Shown: positions 8,349 through 16,937 of the stretch, in pieces
Numbering within the stretch: position 1 is the stretch's first letter
How the letters are laid out: each line of letters begins with the position of its first letter
Assembly: GCA_044361595.1 (NCBI GenBank)
Contig: JBIKIN010000002.1
Location: 1-64,000, forward strand
Length of the DNA: 64,000 nucleotides
Reading direction: 5' to 3'
Origin: Pseudopedobacter sp044361595
Lineage (GTDB): Bacteria; Bacteroidota; Bacteroidia; Sphingobacteriales; Sphingobacteriaceae
Notes under the pieces: generated by a model
Told to the model about the DNA's origin: nothing
The model's database searches: none
What the model saw: only the letters and a program-made list of their open reading frames with translations
Program-made: the position numbers and the translations under genes

Positions 8349-9812
8349 CTAAGAAAAATTTTCTTCTTGCGATGCAAGTGGCAATTTTACAATAAAAGTT
8401 GAGCCAATATTTTCTTGACTTTTAAATTCTAAACTTCCGTTATGGTTAATGATACTCTTTTGGGCATTTGTTAAACCCAACCCTAAGCTTTTTGGCTTCG
8501 TGGTAAAAAATGGTTCAAATATTTTTTTTTGGTTTTCGGCCGAAATACCATCACCATCGTCTGCTAATGATATAGATGCAGTATGATCATTACTTTTGAT
8601 TGCTATTTTAATTTCTTTTGCGTTTGCAGCTATTGAGTTAGAAAGCAAGTGAAAAAATATGCTAACCATTTTATCAAAATCTACTCTTACAAATAGGTCA
8701 GTGTTATCATAATCTTTAATAATTGTTACGTTATTAAATTTTAGTGCATCATCAACTTGTTCTAAACTTTCGTCTATTAAAATATTTAGTGATTTAGGCT
8801 GTATATTTAAATCAACAGATTGAGTAGAATTAATAAAATCGGTTATTAATACGTTAATGCGTTCAAAATTATTTTTGATGATGTCTAAATAATCATCGGC
8901 TGAACTTTTGTTAGGTCCTAATTCTAACTTTAGTTGCTCTAAAGACAAATTAATATTAGAAAGCGGATTAATAATTTCGTTAGCTAAACTTTTTGCAATT
9001 CTTTCTGTAACTGCTAATTTTTCTGAGTTTACGTTCGCTTTTTCTTCTTCTTTAAGGTTTGTAATATCGTGTATTATACAATAATATAATTCTTCTGTAG
9101 CATGCTGATCTATTTGAAGAAAGGCAGAAATAGATACTTTTCTTACAATGTTACTACTACTTTTTAATTCTGTTTCAAAATCATTTACAGCACCATTTGC
9201 ATCCATCAACTCTGCAAATCTTACGCTATCTTGTTTTACATTAAAAAATTGTGAACTATTTAATTTGGGTAGCTCTTCTTTAGCGTACTCAAAAAAAGCA
9301 AGACCTGCATTATTGATATCTTTTATAGAACCTGTAGAATCTAAAATTAGGAATGGTTCTTTTGATCGCTCAAAAATTATTCTAAATTTATTTTCGCTTT
9401 CTCTTAAAGCTTTAAGTGTTAATTTATGCTTTAAAGCATATCTTAGAGAACGTTCTATGGTATATGGGTCAATCTGATCTTTAACTAAATAATCTGCCGC
9501 ACCGTTTTCTAGAGCTTCTTCATCAACCTTAGAATCTCCTTTACCTGTTAAAATAATAATAGGTTCATCAACATTAGATTTTATAGCTTCATGCAATAAG
9601 TCTATACCAGTGTATTTACCTAATCTGTAATCAACTAAATATATATCATGATGACTTTTAAGCATGGCATTAATTGCCTCCTCGTAGTTATCTATCCAAG
9701 TTAATTTATAATTTTCTCTTTGTGGAATCTCTGAAAAAATCTCTCTAGTTAAGATGTAATCATCTTCATCATCATCAACTAGTAATACTCTTATAGGTTT
9801 TGTACTAGCCAT
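8349..9812 (-). CDS. Receiver-PAS-HATPase protein with degenerate phosphoacceptor
   Basis: 487-residue cytoplasmic hybrid: receiver domain at about 8-125 (acceptor Asp in YLVDYRL, Lys in VKDQ), PAS at about 140-255, dimerisation helices at about 262-350, and ATPase at about 370-485 with NSIAANA, DDGDGIS and GLGLTNA boxes. The H-box reads ANEIINPLSNINLSLEQL: residue 278, where the phosphoacceptor His is expected, is Asn (codon AAC). The ATP-binding boxes look intact. It may act as a pseudokinase or phosphatase, or signal through another kinase. It overlaps the upstream receiver gene by 8 bp. Confidence 0.86.
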   Translation of the reverse strand: MASTKPIRVLLVDDDEDDYILTREIFSEIPQRENYKLTWIDNYEEAINAMLKSHHDIYLVDYRLGKYTGIDLLHEAIKSNVDEPIIILTGKGDSKVDEEALENGAADYLVKDQIDPYTIERSLRYALKHKLTLKALRESENKFRIIFERSKEPFLILDSTGSIKDINNAGLAFFEYAKEELPKLNSSQFFNVKQDSVRFAELMDANGAVNDFETELKSSSNIVRKVSISAFLQIDQHATEELYYCIIHDITNLKEEEKANVNSEKLAVTERIAKSLANEIINPLSNINLSLEQLKLELGPNKSSADDYLDIIKNNFERINVLITDFINSTQSVDLNIQPKSLNILIDESLEQVDDALKFNNVTIIKDYDNTDLFVRVDFDKMVSIFFHLLSNSIAANAKEIKIAIKSNDHTASISLADDGDGISAENQKKIFEPFFTTKPKSLGLGLTNAQKSIINHNGSLEFKSQENIGSTFIVKLPLASQEENFS

Positions 9813-10197
9813 ATTTTTCTATTAAATCTCTTGTAATTTGAATCATGGTTTGAAAACTAAATGGCTTTGTGATAAAATCGTCGGCACCTAATTTCAATAC
9901 TTTATCTCTATCTATATTGTTTCTCGATGTTGAAAAAATAACAACAGGTATATCTTTTGTAATAGTGTTTTCTTTAAGGCTAGATAATAGCTCTAATCCA
10001 TTAACTTTAGGCATGTTTAAGTCTAAAATGAATAAAGAAGGAAGATCTGTCTTAGGCTCTCCCTTAATTTTTAACAGTACTTTTTCTCCATCTTCAAAAA
10101 AAGTAAGTCCTTTATCGTAAGCGTTTTCTTCAAAAGCTTCTTTTATGATCATCCTATCATCAGGATCATCGTCTGCAATCCAAAAAAATTTATTCAT
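9805..10197 (-). CDS. Stand-alone response regulator receiver (CheY-like)
   Basis: 130-residue single receiver domain of the Rcp1/CheY-like type. Acidic pocket ADDDPDD near the N-terminus, phosphoacceptor Asp in LFILDLNMP, then FSTS and the ITKPF lysine. There is no output domain. It is 2 bp from the large PAS kinase upstream and overlaps the receiver-PAS-ATPase gene downstream, so it is probably a phosphorelay intermediate between them (inference). Confidence 0.92.
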   Translation of the reverse strand: MNKFFWIADDDPDDRMIIKEAFEENAYDKGLTFFEDGEKVLLKIKGEPKTDLPSLFILDLNMPKVNGLELLSSLKENTITKDIPVVIFSTSRNNIDRDKVLKLGADDFITKPFSFQTMIQITRDLIEKYG

Positions 10198-10199
10198 CT

Positions 10200-13028
10200 T
10201 TAATCCTGATTAATTGGTAAAATAATGGTAAAGAGTGTCCCTTCATTAATTTTACTGCTTACGTTAATTGTTCCGTTATGTTTATCTACAATTTTTTTAC
10301 ATACTGCTAAACCAATACCAGTTCCTTGATACTCGTTACGTGTATGTAATCTTTGAAAAAGCTCAAATATTTTATCAGCGTATTGCTGGTCAAAACCAAT
10401 ACCATTGTCACTAACCGTGATTTTACAATATTCTCTGTGGTTAACTAAACCTTCTTGTTCTATATCTTCACCTTTTAAAATCTCCGATTGTATTTGAACT
10501 ATAGGGTCAATATTTGGCTTGGTAAACTTAATGGCATTACTAATCAAATTTTGAAATAATTGCCTTATTTGACCTGGAATAGCAACAATATTATGATTAA
10601 CCATTAAATCTATGGTAGCATTTTTCTTTTCTATGGTATATTCTAGGTCCTCTATTATTTTCTGTAACTGATCATGCAAATCTACTTCTACATAACCTTC
10701 ATCTGTTCTAGTAACCCGAGAGAAAGTTAACAAATCGTCTATTAAAGTTTGCATTCGCTCCGAAGCGTTTTGCATTCTATTGATATAGTCCAATCCTTCC
10801 TCACTGATATCATTACTATATTTATTTTGTAATCGCTCGCCAAAAGCTCTAATCTTTCTTAATGGCTCTTGCAAATCATGCGAGGCAACGTAAGCAAATT
10901 GTTCTAAATCTTGATTAGAGTTATTAAGCTCATCTACTTTTATTTCTAAGCTTTTTTGTACTTTTTTAATCTCGGTAATGTCATGCATAACCACCATTAC
11001 GTTAAAAATTTCTCCGTTAGCATTTTTAACTGGTTTAAAATCTATAGAGAATATTTTATTATCGTCAAATTCTTTCTCCAACTGTATTTCTTCGCCATTA
11101 AATGCTCTTCTTAAAATTATGGTATTGGCTTCTGCTTCGGCCTCGGGAAACATGTCTTTTAAATTTATACCAGCAGTTAAAGGATTTGTAAACTTTACTT
11201 CGTTTAAAATTGGGCCATCAAAAAGTATTAAATTAAAATTAGAATCGTACATTAAAACAACAGAATCTGGCACATTACTAGCAATAGTTTTATAAATGCT
11301 TTCTGTTTTTTCTAATAAAATTGCCGCGTTTTTAAGTTCTGTTATATCTTGTAAGTTTCCAATAATCTTTTTGATATCGTTTTGCTCATCCACTATCACT
11401 TTTGCAGTTAAATAAACAAACCTAATAGACTGATCGGGCCTGATAATTCTATACTCGAAAGAAAAGTTTTTCTTATCCTCTAAAAAATCTTGAATTTTTA
11501 GTTTACATTTTTCTAAATCTTCTTTATGAATTAACTTTTGATAAAAGTTTAAAGTTATTTCTATGGCGTTTGGTTCGTAACCATGTATTCTAAACAATTC
11601 TTCTGACCAAAAGAAATGATCTATACCATAAAACCATTCAAAACTTCCGTTATGTGCAATAGACTCGGCTTCTTTTAATAATGCTTCATTTTGCGATAAT
11701 TTTTGTGTGGTCTCTTTAAGTTCAGTAATATCTAAACAAGTACCTATCACTTTATTATCGGTTGCAATATACCTGCACTGCGCTAAAATATATCTTCTTT
11801 GCCCGTTAACCCATAGTACCTCGTACTCGGTATTAAATGAAGATTGTCTTTTGATAGCTTCGTTTAGTAATCTTTTATACTCTACTCGGTAAGCAGGTAT
11901 AATCATATTATACATCAAATCTAAATCTGGTGTAATTGAGTTAGGCATGTAACCAAAAATTTTATAAAGAGAATCAGAAAAATTTATCTCTTTAGTTTCT
12001 ACATCTAATTCCCAACTACCCATATTGGCTAATTTCTCAGCATTTTGTAATAGGTTTTGACGTCTTTCTAAATCATGCTGAATCTTTTCTTTTGCCTTAA
12101 CTTCCTTATCCAAAATTTGGTTCATTTGATGTTGTTTGGCAATATTTTTAGAGTAATTAAGGCTTATTCCTATTAATGGAATAATGTAGGCGATTAATCT
12201 AATAAACTGTGCAAAATTGTATTGTGCGTCAAAATTCTTATAAAAGATAGACATATGAATTTCGGCAATAATTGCCGGAATCATGGTTAAGATTAAGATT
12301 TGGAAAAAAATACCCTTATTCTGTCTAATTATTTTGGGCATTAAAATAGCACCCCAAAAAATAAATAATACAATATTTATAAAACTTAATGGATGGGTAA
12401 AAAAGGCTTCTCTATTTATAAAAAAGGCAGGCAAATGCTTTAAAGTAATTAAAATTGTAAGCATTATAATTGTTATAAATGCAAAAACAAAGCCAATCAT
12501 TCTTACTAAATAAGACTTTTGCTTATCACTACTTAAGCTGTTATCCTTTACATTGATAATAATTACAGCGCTAATGATTAGCAAAATTACATTTAAGAAC
12601 CTGGCCAAAAACCAGCTTAAGTAGATTGAAGAGTCTACATCTAAATTAGTTCTAAAAATTCCTGTAATGATTAGAAGGTGACCTAAATTAAACATAGATG
12701 AGGTAAACATTACCATCCCAATAATGGGTGAACTAATATCCTTTTTTACTTTAAAATCTATTAGTGTGAGAATGCAAGTAAATATACCTACGGCTATGCT
12801 ACATACTATCCAAATGGTTGAGAAAGTTTTACCTAAAACTAATGCAGTAGATACCCCTTCTATAACCTTAGAAAAGGTAATGATTTTGTATCCATCGTAA
12901 CTAAACTCTAAACCAAGCAGTGCCATAACTGTTGGAGTAATACATACAAAAAAAATAAACCAAAAATACCCCATGGGTACGTTTAGTTTGTTATCGTCTT
13001 TTTTTAAAGATATATTGTCTATTGCCAC
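10200..13028 (-). CDS. Membrane multi-PAS sensor histidine kinase
   Basis: 942 residues. The N-terminal 310 residues form about eight membrane helices (MASE-like sensor module), then three PAS/PAC domains (about 325-440, 450-565 and 575-690). A HisKA domain follows with SHDLQEPLRKI and phosphoacceptor His717, then the ATPase with NLISNAIKFT, DNGIGF and GTGIGLA. All catalytic boxes look intact. The signal is unknown. The first gene of the cluster (NtrC type) ends 15 bp upstream, so kinase, receiver and regulator are probably co-expressed. Confidence 0.92.
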   Translation of the reverse strand: MAIDNISLKKDDNKLNVPMGYFWFIFFVCITPTVMALLGLEFSYDGYKIITFSKVIEGVSTALVLGKTFSTIWIVCSIAVGIFTCILTLIDFKVKKDISSPIIGMVMFTSSMFNLGHLLIITGIFRTNLDVDSSIYLSWFLARFLNVILLIISAVIIINVKDNSLSSDKQKSYLVRMIGFVFAFITIIMLTILITLKHLPAFFINREAFFTHPLSFINIVLFIFWGAILMPKIIRQNKGIFFQILILTMIPAIIAEIHMSIFYKNFDAQYNFAQFIRLIAYIIPLIGISLNYSKNIAKQHQMNQILDKEVKAKEKIQHDLERRQNLLQNAEKLANMGSWELDVETKEINFSDSLYKIFGYMPNSITPDLDLMYNMIIPAYRVEYKRLLNEAIKRQSSFNTEYEVLWVNGQRRYILAQCRYIATDNKVIGTCLDITELKETTQKLSQNEALLKEAESIAHNGSFEWFYGIDHFFWSEELFRIHGYEPNAIEITLNFYQKLIHKEDLEKCKLKIQDFLEDKKNFSFEYRIIRPDQSIRFVYLTAKVIVDEQNDIKKIIGNLQDITELKNAAILLEKTESIYKTIASNVPDSVVLMYDSNFNLILFDGPILNEVKFTNPLTAGINLKDMFPEAEAEANTIILRRAFNGEEIQLEKEFDDNKIFSIDFKPVKNANGEIFNVMVVMHDITEIKKVQKSLEIKVDELNNSNQDLEQFAYVASHDLQEPLRKIRAFGERLQNKYSNDISEEGLDYINRMQNASERMQTLIDDLLTFSRVTRTDEGYVEVDLHDQLQKIIEDLEYTIEKKNATIDLMVNHNIVAIPGQIRQLFQNLISNAIKFTKPNIDPIVQIQSEILKGEDIEQEGLVNHREYCKITVSDNGIGFDQQYADKIFELFQRLHTRNEYQGTGIGLAVCKKIVDKHNGTINVSSKINEGTLFTIILPINQD

Positions 13029-13043
13029 AGCTAAATTTTAATA

Positions 13044-14465
13044 CTATTCTAAATTAATTGCTTTCATTTTATTATACAGCGTCTTTCTATCAATATTTAG
13101 AAGTTTAGCTGCTTTGGTTTTATTAAATTTTACCTCTTTTAAAACCTTAAGAATAGCATCATATTCTGCCTCTTGAGCGGCATTTTTTAAATCCACTTTT
13201 TTATCCTTCCCACTACTGTTAGTTACTGTTTCTACCGCGTTTTCAAATGCCGATACTTTAGCATAAGTTGATATTTCTAATGGTAGCGCTTTGGTTTGTA
13301 TGAAATCTCCCTCGGTTAATAAAACCGCTCTTCTTAAAACGTTTTTTAATTCACGTACGTTACCGGGCCATGGATAGGTTAAAAAGCTTTCTTCTACCTC
13401 TGCAGAAAATCCCTTTACTGATTTATTCAATTCGTTATTTGCCGAAATCATAAAATACTCGGCAAAAATCATTATGTCTTTACTTCGCTCTCTTAAAGGG
13501 GGCATGTATATACCAAACTCATTAAATCTATGGTATAAATCTTCTCTAAATCTACCCTTACTTATCGCATCAATCAAATTCTCATTGGTTGCAACAATAA
13601 TTCGCACATCTAAATCTATCTCTTTAGTAGACCCTATTCGTTTCACCTTTCTTTCTTGAACAGTTCTTAATAGTGCTGCTTGAATTTCGTAAGAAAGATT
13701 TCCGACCTCATCTAAAAATAAAGTACCTCCGTTGGCCATTTCAAAATGGCCAATTTTAGTATATAGCGCTCCCGTGAACGAGCCCTTTTCATGCCCAAAA
13801 AATTCTGAACCGGCAAGTTCTTTTGTTAAAGAACCACAATCCATAGCTACAAAGGGCTTATCTTTTCTTGGACTTTTTAAATGAATGCTTTTAGCAACTG
13901 ATTCTTTACCAGTACCACTTTCTCCAATTAAAATTACACTGTAGCTTGTAGGGGCAACTAAATCTATTTGTCTGATGAGCTCTTTTGCTGGGCTACTTGT
14001 ACCAATAACATATTCTTGCTGTACGCCAGCTTCTAAATTTACTTCTCTGTTTCTAGGGCTATCAGATGGAGACTTTGGTTTGTCCATCTCTTCATTTAAG
14101 GCTTGCTGTGTATCTATAGCCTTTTTAATGGTGTTTAAAATTTCATCTGGATAAAGCGGCTTAGTGATATAATCATAAGCACCCATCTTAATTAATTCTA
14201 CCGCTAATTTAATATCAGAATAGCCCGTAATAATAATAACACCAGTTCTTGGATACTGTATTTTAATTTTCTTAAGTATCTCCCTCCCATCAGTATCTTC
14301 CAATCTAAAATCGCACAAAACAAGATTAAAGCTTTCTGCTGCTAAAATCTCAAACGCAGCCGAACCAGAAGTTGCAGTTTTTACCTCAAAACCATTTCTT
14401 GATAAGAATTTTGATAGTAATAAACCAATATTTACCTCATCGTCAACTATAAGTATCTTTTTCAT
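13044..14465 (-). CDS. Sigma-54-dependent NtrC-family response regulator
   Basis: 473 residues: receiver (1-120, phosphoacceptor Asp52 in CDFRLED), AAA+ sigma-54 activation domain (about 150-390; Walker A GESGTGKES, sigma-54-contact loop GSFTGA rather than GAFTGA, SRH region RERSKDI) and a Fis-type helix-turn-helix at the end (KTKAAKLLNIDRKTLYNKM). It should activate RpoN promoters when phosphorylated. It heads the minus-strand signalling operon, divergent from the Crp/Fnr gene. Its target promoters were not identified. Confidence 0.94.
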   Translation of the reverse strand: MKKILIVDDEVNIGLLLSKFLSRNGFEVKTATSGSAAFEILAAESFNLVLCDFRLEDTDGREILKKIKIQYPRTGVIIITGYSDIKLAVELIKMGAYDYITKPLYPDEILNTIKKAIDTQQALNEEMDKPKSPSDSPRNREVNLEAGVQQEYVIGTSSPAKELIRQIDLVAPTSYSVILIGESGTGKESVAKSIHLKSPRKDKPFVAMDCGSLTKELAGSEFFGHEKGSFTGALYTKIGHFEMANGGTLFLDEVGNLSYEIQAALLRTVQERKVKRIGSTKEIDLDVRIIVATNENLIDAISKGRFREDLYHRFNEFGIYMPPLRERSKDIMIFAEYFMISANNELNKSVKGFSAEVEESFLTYPWPGNVRELKNVLRRAVLLTEGDFIQTKALPLEISTYAKVSAFENAVETVTNSSGKDKKVDLKNAAQEAEYDAILKVLKEVKFNKTKAAKLLNIDRKTLYNKMKAINLE

Positions 14466-14507
14466 TTATAAACTTTATCTTAAAATATTTTCTTTATGCG
14501 TTTTGGG

Positions 14508-14515
14508 CAAAGCTA
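14508..14515 (-). promoter_or_regulatory. Candidate -7 element for the NtrC-family operon
   Basis: Minus-strand TAGCTTTG fits TAnnTTTG and lies 43-50 bases upstream of the regulator's ATG. A matching -33 TTG is not evident. Confidence 0.4.
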
Positions 14516-14669
14516 AGATATAGAATAAATTGACTTGGGAAAAACTTTCTACAACATTAATTATTAAGAAATAAATATAATTTTAAAAGAAATTTTATTA
14601 TCTATATTAATTGGATATTTTATGAGAACTTTACAGATTATAAAGTGTAAAATCATAAACTAAATTAAA

Positions 14670-15305
14670 ATGTTAACAATAGAGGAATATCTAAATCAAC
14701 TTTATCCGCAATTTGAAGCCTCCCTAAAACAAAAAATTTTAGAGAATGCAACATTAAAACATTTTAAAGCAGGAGATATCATGATGGAAATTGGTCATTA
14801 TTTCAGATCTACCATGTTGATAACCGAAGGACGTATAAAACTTTATAGACAGGGAGAAGATGGAGGAGATTTCTTTATGTATTATTTAGAACCTGGTAAT
14901 GCCTGTGCACTTTCTCTGATTTGTGCAACTAAACAGGAAACGAGTCAAGTAATGGCAAAAGCTGTGGTTGATACTACAGTTATTGCTATCCCAATTGGTA
15001 TTATGGACGAATTGATGCAGCATCACAAAAGCTGGTACTATTTTGTTTTAGAAACCTATAGAAACAGATTTGAAGAGTTATTGAGTGTAATAGACGGTGT
15101 TACTTTTAAAGCATTAGATGAAAGATTGATATTTTACCTTAAAAATCAATCTGCCAAATTAAAAACTAAACAATTACTAATTACCCATAGCGAAATTGCA
15201 AACGACTTAAACTCATCTAGAGAAGTAATTTCTCGATTATTGAAAAAGATGGAACAAAAAGGCTTACTAGTTCTACACAGGAATTATTTAGAAATTTTAA
15301 ATTAA
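14670..15305 (+). CDS. Crp/Fnr-family regulator, probable activator of the sulfur island
   Basis: 211 residues: cyclic-nucleotide-binding-like beta-roll (about 5-120), long dimer helix (about 125-150) and winged-helix DNA-binding domain with recognition region SSREVISRLLKKMEQKG. It lacks an N-terminal Fe-S cysteine set. Its only cysteines are Cys79 and Cys85 (CALSLIC) in the beta-roll, which could act as a thiol or persulfide switch. It sits directly upstream of sulfur genes whose promoters carry TGA-N6-TCA dyads. Family certain; target operons and sensing mode inferred from context. Confidence 0.9.
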   Translation: MLTIEEYLNQLYPQFEASLKQKILENATLKHFKAGDIMMEIGHYFRSTMLITEGRIKLYRQGEDGGDFFMYYLEPGNACALSLICATKQETSQVMAKAVVDTTVIAIPIGIMDELMQHHKSWYYFVLETYRNRFEELLSVIDGVTFKALDERLIFYLKNQSAKLKTKQLLITHSEIANDLNSSREVISRLLKKMEQKGLLVLHRNYLEILN

Positions 15306-15314
15306 ATTTTCTTA

Positions 15315-15330
15315 TGTGATAAATGTTACC
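15315..15330 (+). promoter_or_regulatory. Weak Crp/Fnr-type dyad upstream of tauE operon
   Basis: TGTGA-N6-TTACC, an imperfect version of the dyads at 16873, 24279 and 32062. Its centre is 36.5 bp before the end of a -7-like element (TACTTG, 15354-15359), the same geometry as the stronger sites. Only three of four core positions are symmetrical. Confidence 0.45.
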
Positions 15331-15379
15331 GTTTTAAAATTTGAAACTTAGGATACTTGTATCATAAAATTTAAAAAAA

Positions 15380-16174
15380 ATGGAATATATAGGTTACTTT
15401 GCTTCTATACTCATAGGTATTGCTTTGGGTTTAATAGGTGGTGGCGGTTCAATATTAACTGTGCCAGTTTTGGTTTATTTATTTGCTGTAGAGCCAGTTT
15501 TGGCAACAGCTTATTCTCTCTTTATTGTTGGGTTAACTAGTGCAGTTGGCTCTGTTAATTATTTCAAGAAAGGATTGGTTAACATTAAAACAGCTATTGT
15601 TTTTGGTATCCCTTCTATTATTTCAGTTTTTGTAACTCGGGCTTTTATTGTGCCTGCAATTCCTGCTGAGGTATTTTCTGTAGGAGGATTGTTAATCACT
15701 AAAGATTTATTATTGATGTTGTTTTTTGCTGTAATTATGATTGCTGCATCTTACAGCATGATTAAAAAAGCAAAGGCATTAAACGACGTCGAACCTCAAA
15801 AGCAAAAATTTAATTACCCAGTTATTTTATTAGAAGGTGCAGTTGTAGGTGTAATTACCGGCTTAGTTGGTGCAGGTGGTGGCTTTTTAATTATTCCTGC
15901 TTTAGTAGTTTTAAGTAAACTTCCAATGAAAGAAGCTGTAGGCACATCGTTAGTGATAATTGCCGCAAAATCGTTAATTGGTTTTTTAGGCGAGGGTGGA
16001 GAATCAGTAATTGATTGGCAGTTTTTGGCCATCATATCGGCATTCGCAATTATTGGTATTTTTATAGGAACTGCTTTAACCAAAAAAATTGACGGCGATA
16101 AATTAAAGCCAGCTTTTGGATGGTTTGTGCTTGTTATGGGAATTTATATTATCACCAAAGAATTAATTTTTTAA
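15380..16174 (+). CDS. TauE/SafE family sulfite/organosulfonate exporter
   Basis: 264-residue inner-membrane protein with about eight helices and two internal repeats, each with a glycine-rich motif (GLIGGGGSILTVP near residue 20, LVGAGGGFLIIPALV near 160), as in PF01925. Family members move sulfite, sulfoacetate, thiosulfate or related anions. First gene of a TauE-DUF2892-ICMT operon (gaps of 11 and 5 bp). Given the neighbouring persulfide dioxygenase, export of sulfite or thiosulfate is the likely role (inference). Confidence 0.9.
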   Translation: MEYIGYFASILIGIALGLIGGGGSILTVPVLVYLFAVEPVLATAYSLFIVGLTSAVGSVNYFKKGLVNIKTAIVFGIPSIISVFVTRAFIVPAIPAEVFSVGGLLITKDLLLMLFFAVIMIAASYSMIKKAKALNDVEPQKQKFNYPVILLEGAVVGVITGLVGAGGGFLIIPALVVLSKLPMKEAVGTSLVIIAAKSLIGFLGEGGESVIDWQFLAIISAFAIIGIFIGTALTKKIDGDKLKPAFGWFVLVMGIYIITKELIF

Positions 16175-16185
16175 AACAATAAACC

Positions 16186-16392
16186 ATGAAAGATAGAATC
16201 TTAAAGAATTGGAATTTTATGCGAGTGACTAAATTGGTATTAGCTATTTATGCAGCTCAACAAGCTATTCAACTGCAACAATATTTTATACTCATTTTAG
16301 CAGCATTGTTTTTTTATCAAAGTATATGGAATGTTTCTGCCTGTGGAATGGCAGGTAGTTGCGAAATAAAACCAAAAGCTAAAGCCGAGTAG
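16186..16392 (+). CDS. Small DUF2892/YgaP-like membrane protein
   Basis: 68 residues with two hydrophobic stretches (about 15-32 and 35-50) and a C-terminal CGMAGSC pair, ending in a lysine-rich tail. It resembles the membrane domain of the YgaP rhodanese and stand-alone DUF2892 proteins, which occur next to rhodaneses and TauE genes. The paired cysteines suggest metal or sulfur contact, unproven. Sits between TauE and the ICMT-like gene in one operon. Confidence 0.72.
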   Translation: MKDRILKNWNFMRVTKLVLAIYAAQQAIQLQQYFILILAALFFYQSIWNVSACGMAGSCEIKPKAKAE

Positions 16393-16397
16393 TTATC

Positions 16398-16850
16398 ATG
16401 AGCGTTAAACCAAAAGATATAACCTTTGTAACTTTACAGTTAATCCTTTTTGTTTGTTACGTATTTACGCCAAACTTTTTGCTCTTAAATTTTCCGAGTT
16501 TAATAAAAAGCATTTCAGTAATTGTTGCGATAGTTGGTTTGTTAATTCTAATACTTAGTTTAATTCAGCTTCAGAGAAATTTAACTCCGTTTCCAAGTCC
16601 AAAACAAAATTCAGAGTTAGTTACTAACGGAGTTTATCAATTTATTCGTCATCCAATTTACACGGGCATTTTTATTATGGCAATTGGTTATTCCTTTAGT
16701 AATGGGCATTCAAGCAGATTTTTAATATCAATCCTACTTTTGGTATTGTTTTATTTTAAATCGGTTTACGAAGAAAATCTATTGAATAAAAAATTCTCGG
16801 CTTACAAGCAATATCAAATAAAAACATCTCGATTTTTTCCTTTTACATAA
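16398..16850 (+). CDS. ICMT/NnrU-like membrane methyltransferase family protein
   Basis: 150 residues, four to five membrane helices, and the family signature NGVYQFIRHPIYTG near residue 80, followed by EENLLNKKFSAYKQYQ. The isoprenylcysteine carboxyl methyltransferase superfamily includes SAM-dependent enzymes that methylate thiols (MddA group). Its position at the end of a TauE operon makes a small sulfur substrate possible, but nothing in the sequence proves it. Last gene before the next dyad-controlled operon. Confidence 0.75.
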   Translation: MSVKPKDITFVTLQLILFVCYVFTPNFLLLNFPSLIKSISVIVAIVGLLILILSLIQLQRNLTPFPSPKQNSELVTNGVYQFIRHPIYTGIFIMAIGYSFSNGHSSRFLISILLLVLFYFKSVYEENLLNKKFSAYKQYQIKTSRFFPFT

Positions 16851-16872
16851 AAAAGACAAAACAATATAGTTT

Positions 16873-16888
16873 GGTGACTTGGGTCACC
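16873..16888 (+). promoter_or_regulatory. Crp/Fnr-type operator upstream of the CstB-like gene
   Basis: Perfect dyad GGTGAC-TTGG-GTCACC (TGA-N6-TCA core). The centre is 36.5 bp before the end of a -7-like element (GAAATTTG, 16910-16917) and about 57 bp before the start codon. This is a class-II-like activator position and matches the other sulfur operons. Confidence 0.7.
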
Positions 16889-16937
16889 ATTCTTAAATCA
16901 AATAAATCAGAAATTTGAAACATAAATTAAAGAAACC

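Noticed and set aside
9148..9477. 109-residue plus-strand frame inside the receiver-PAS-HATPase gene
   Set aside because: Shadow of a well supported minus-strand gene; low-complexity Ser/Leu composition, no start context.
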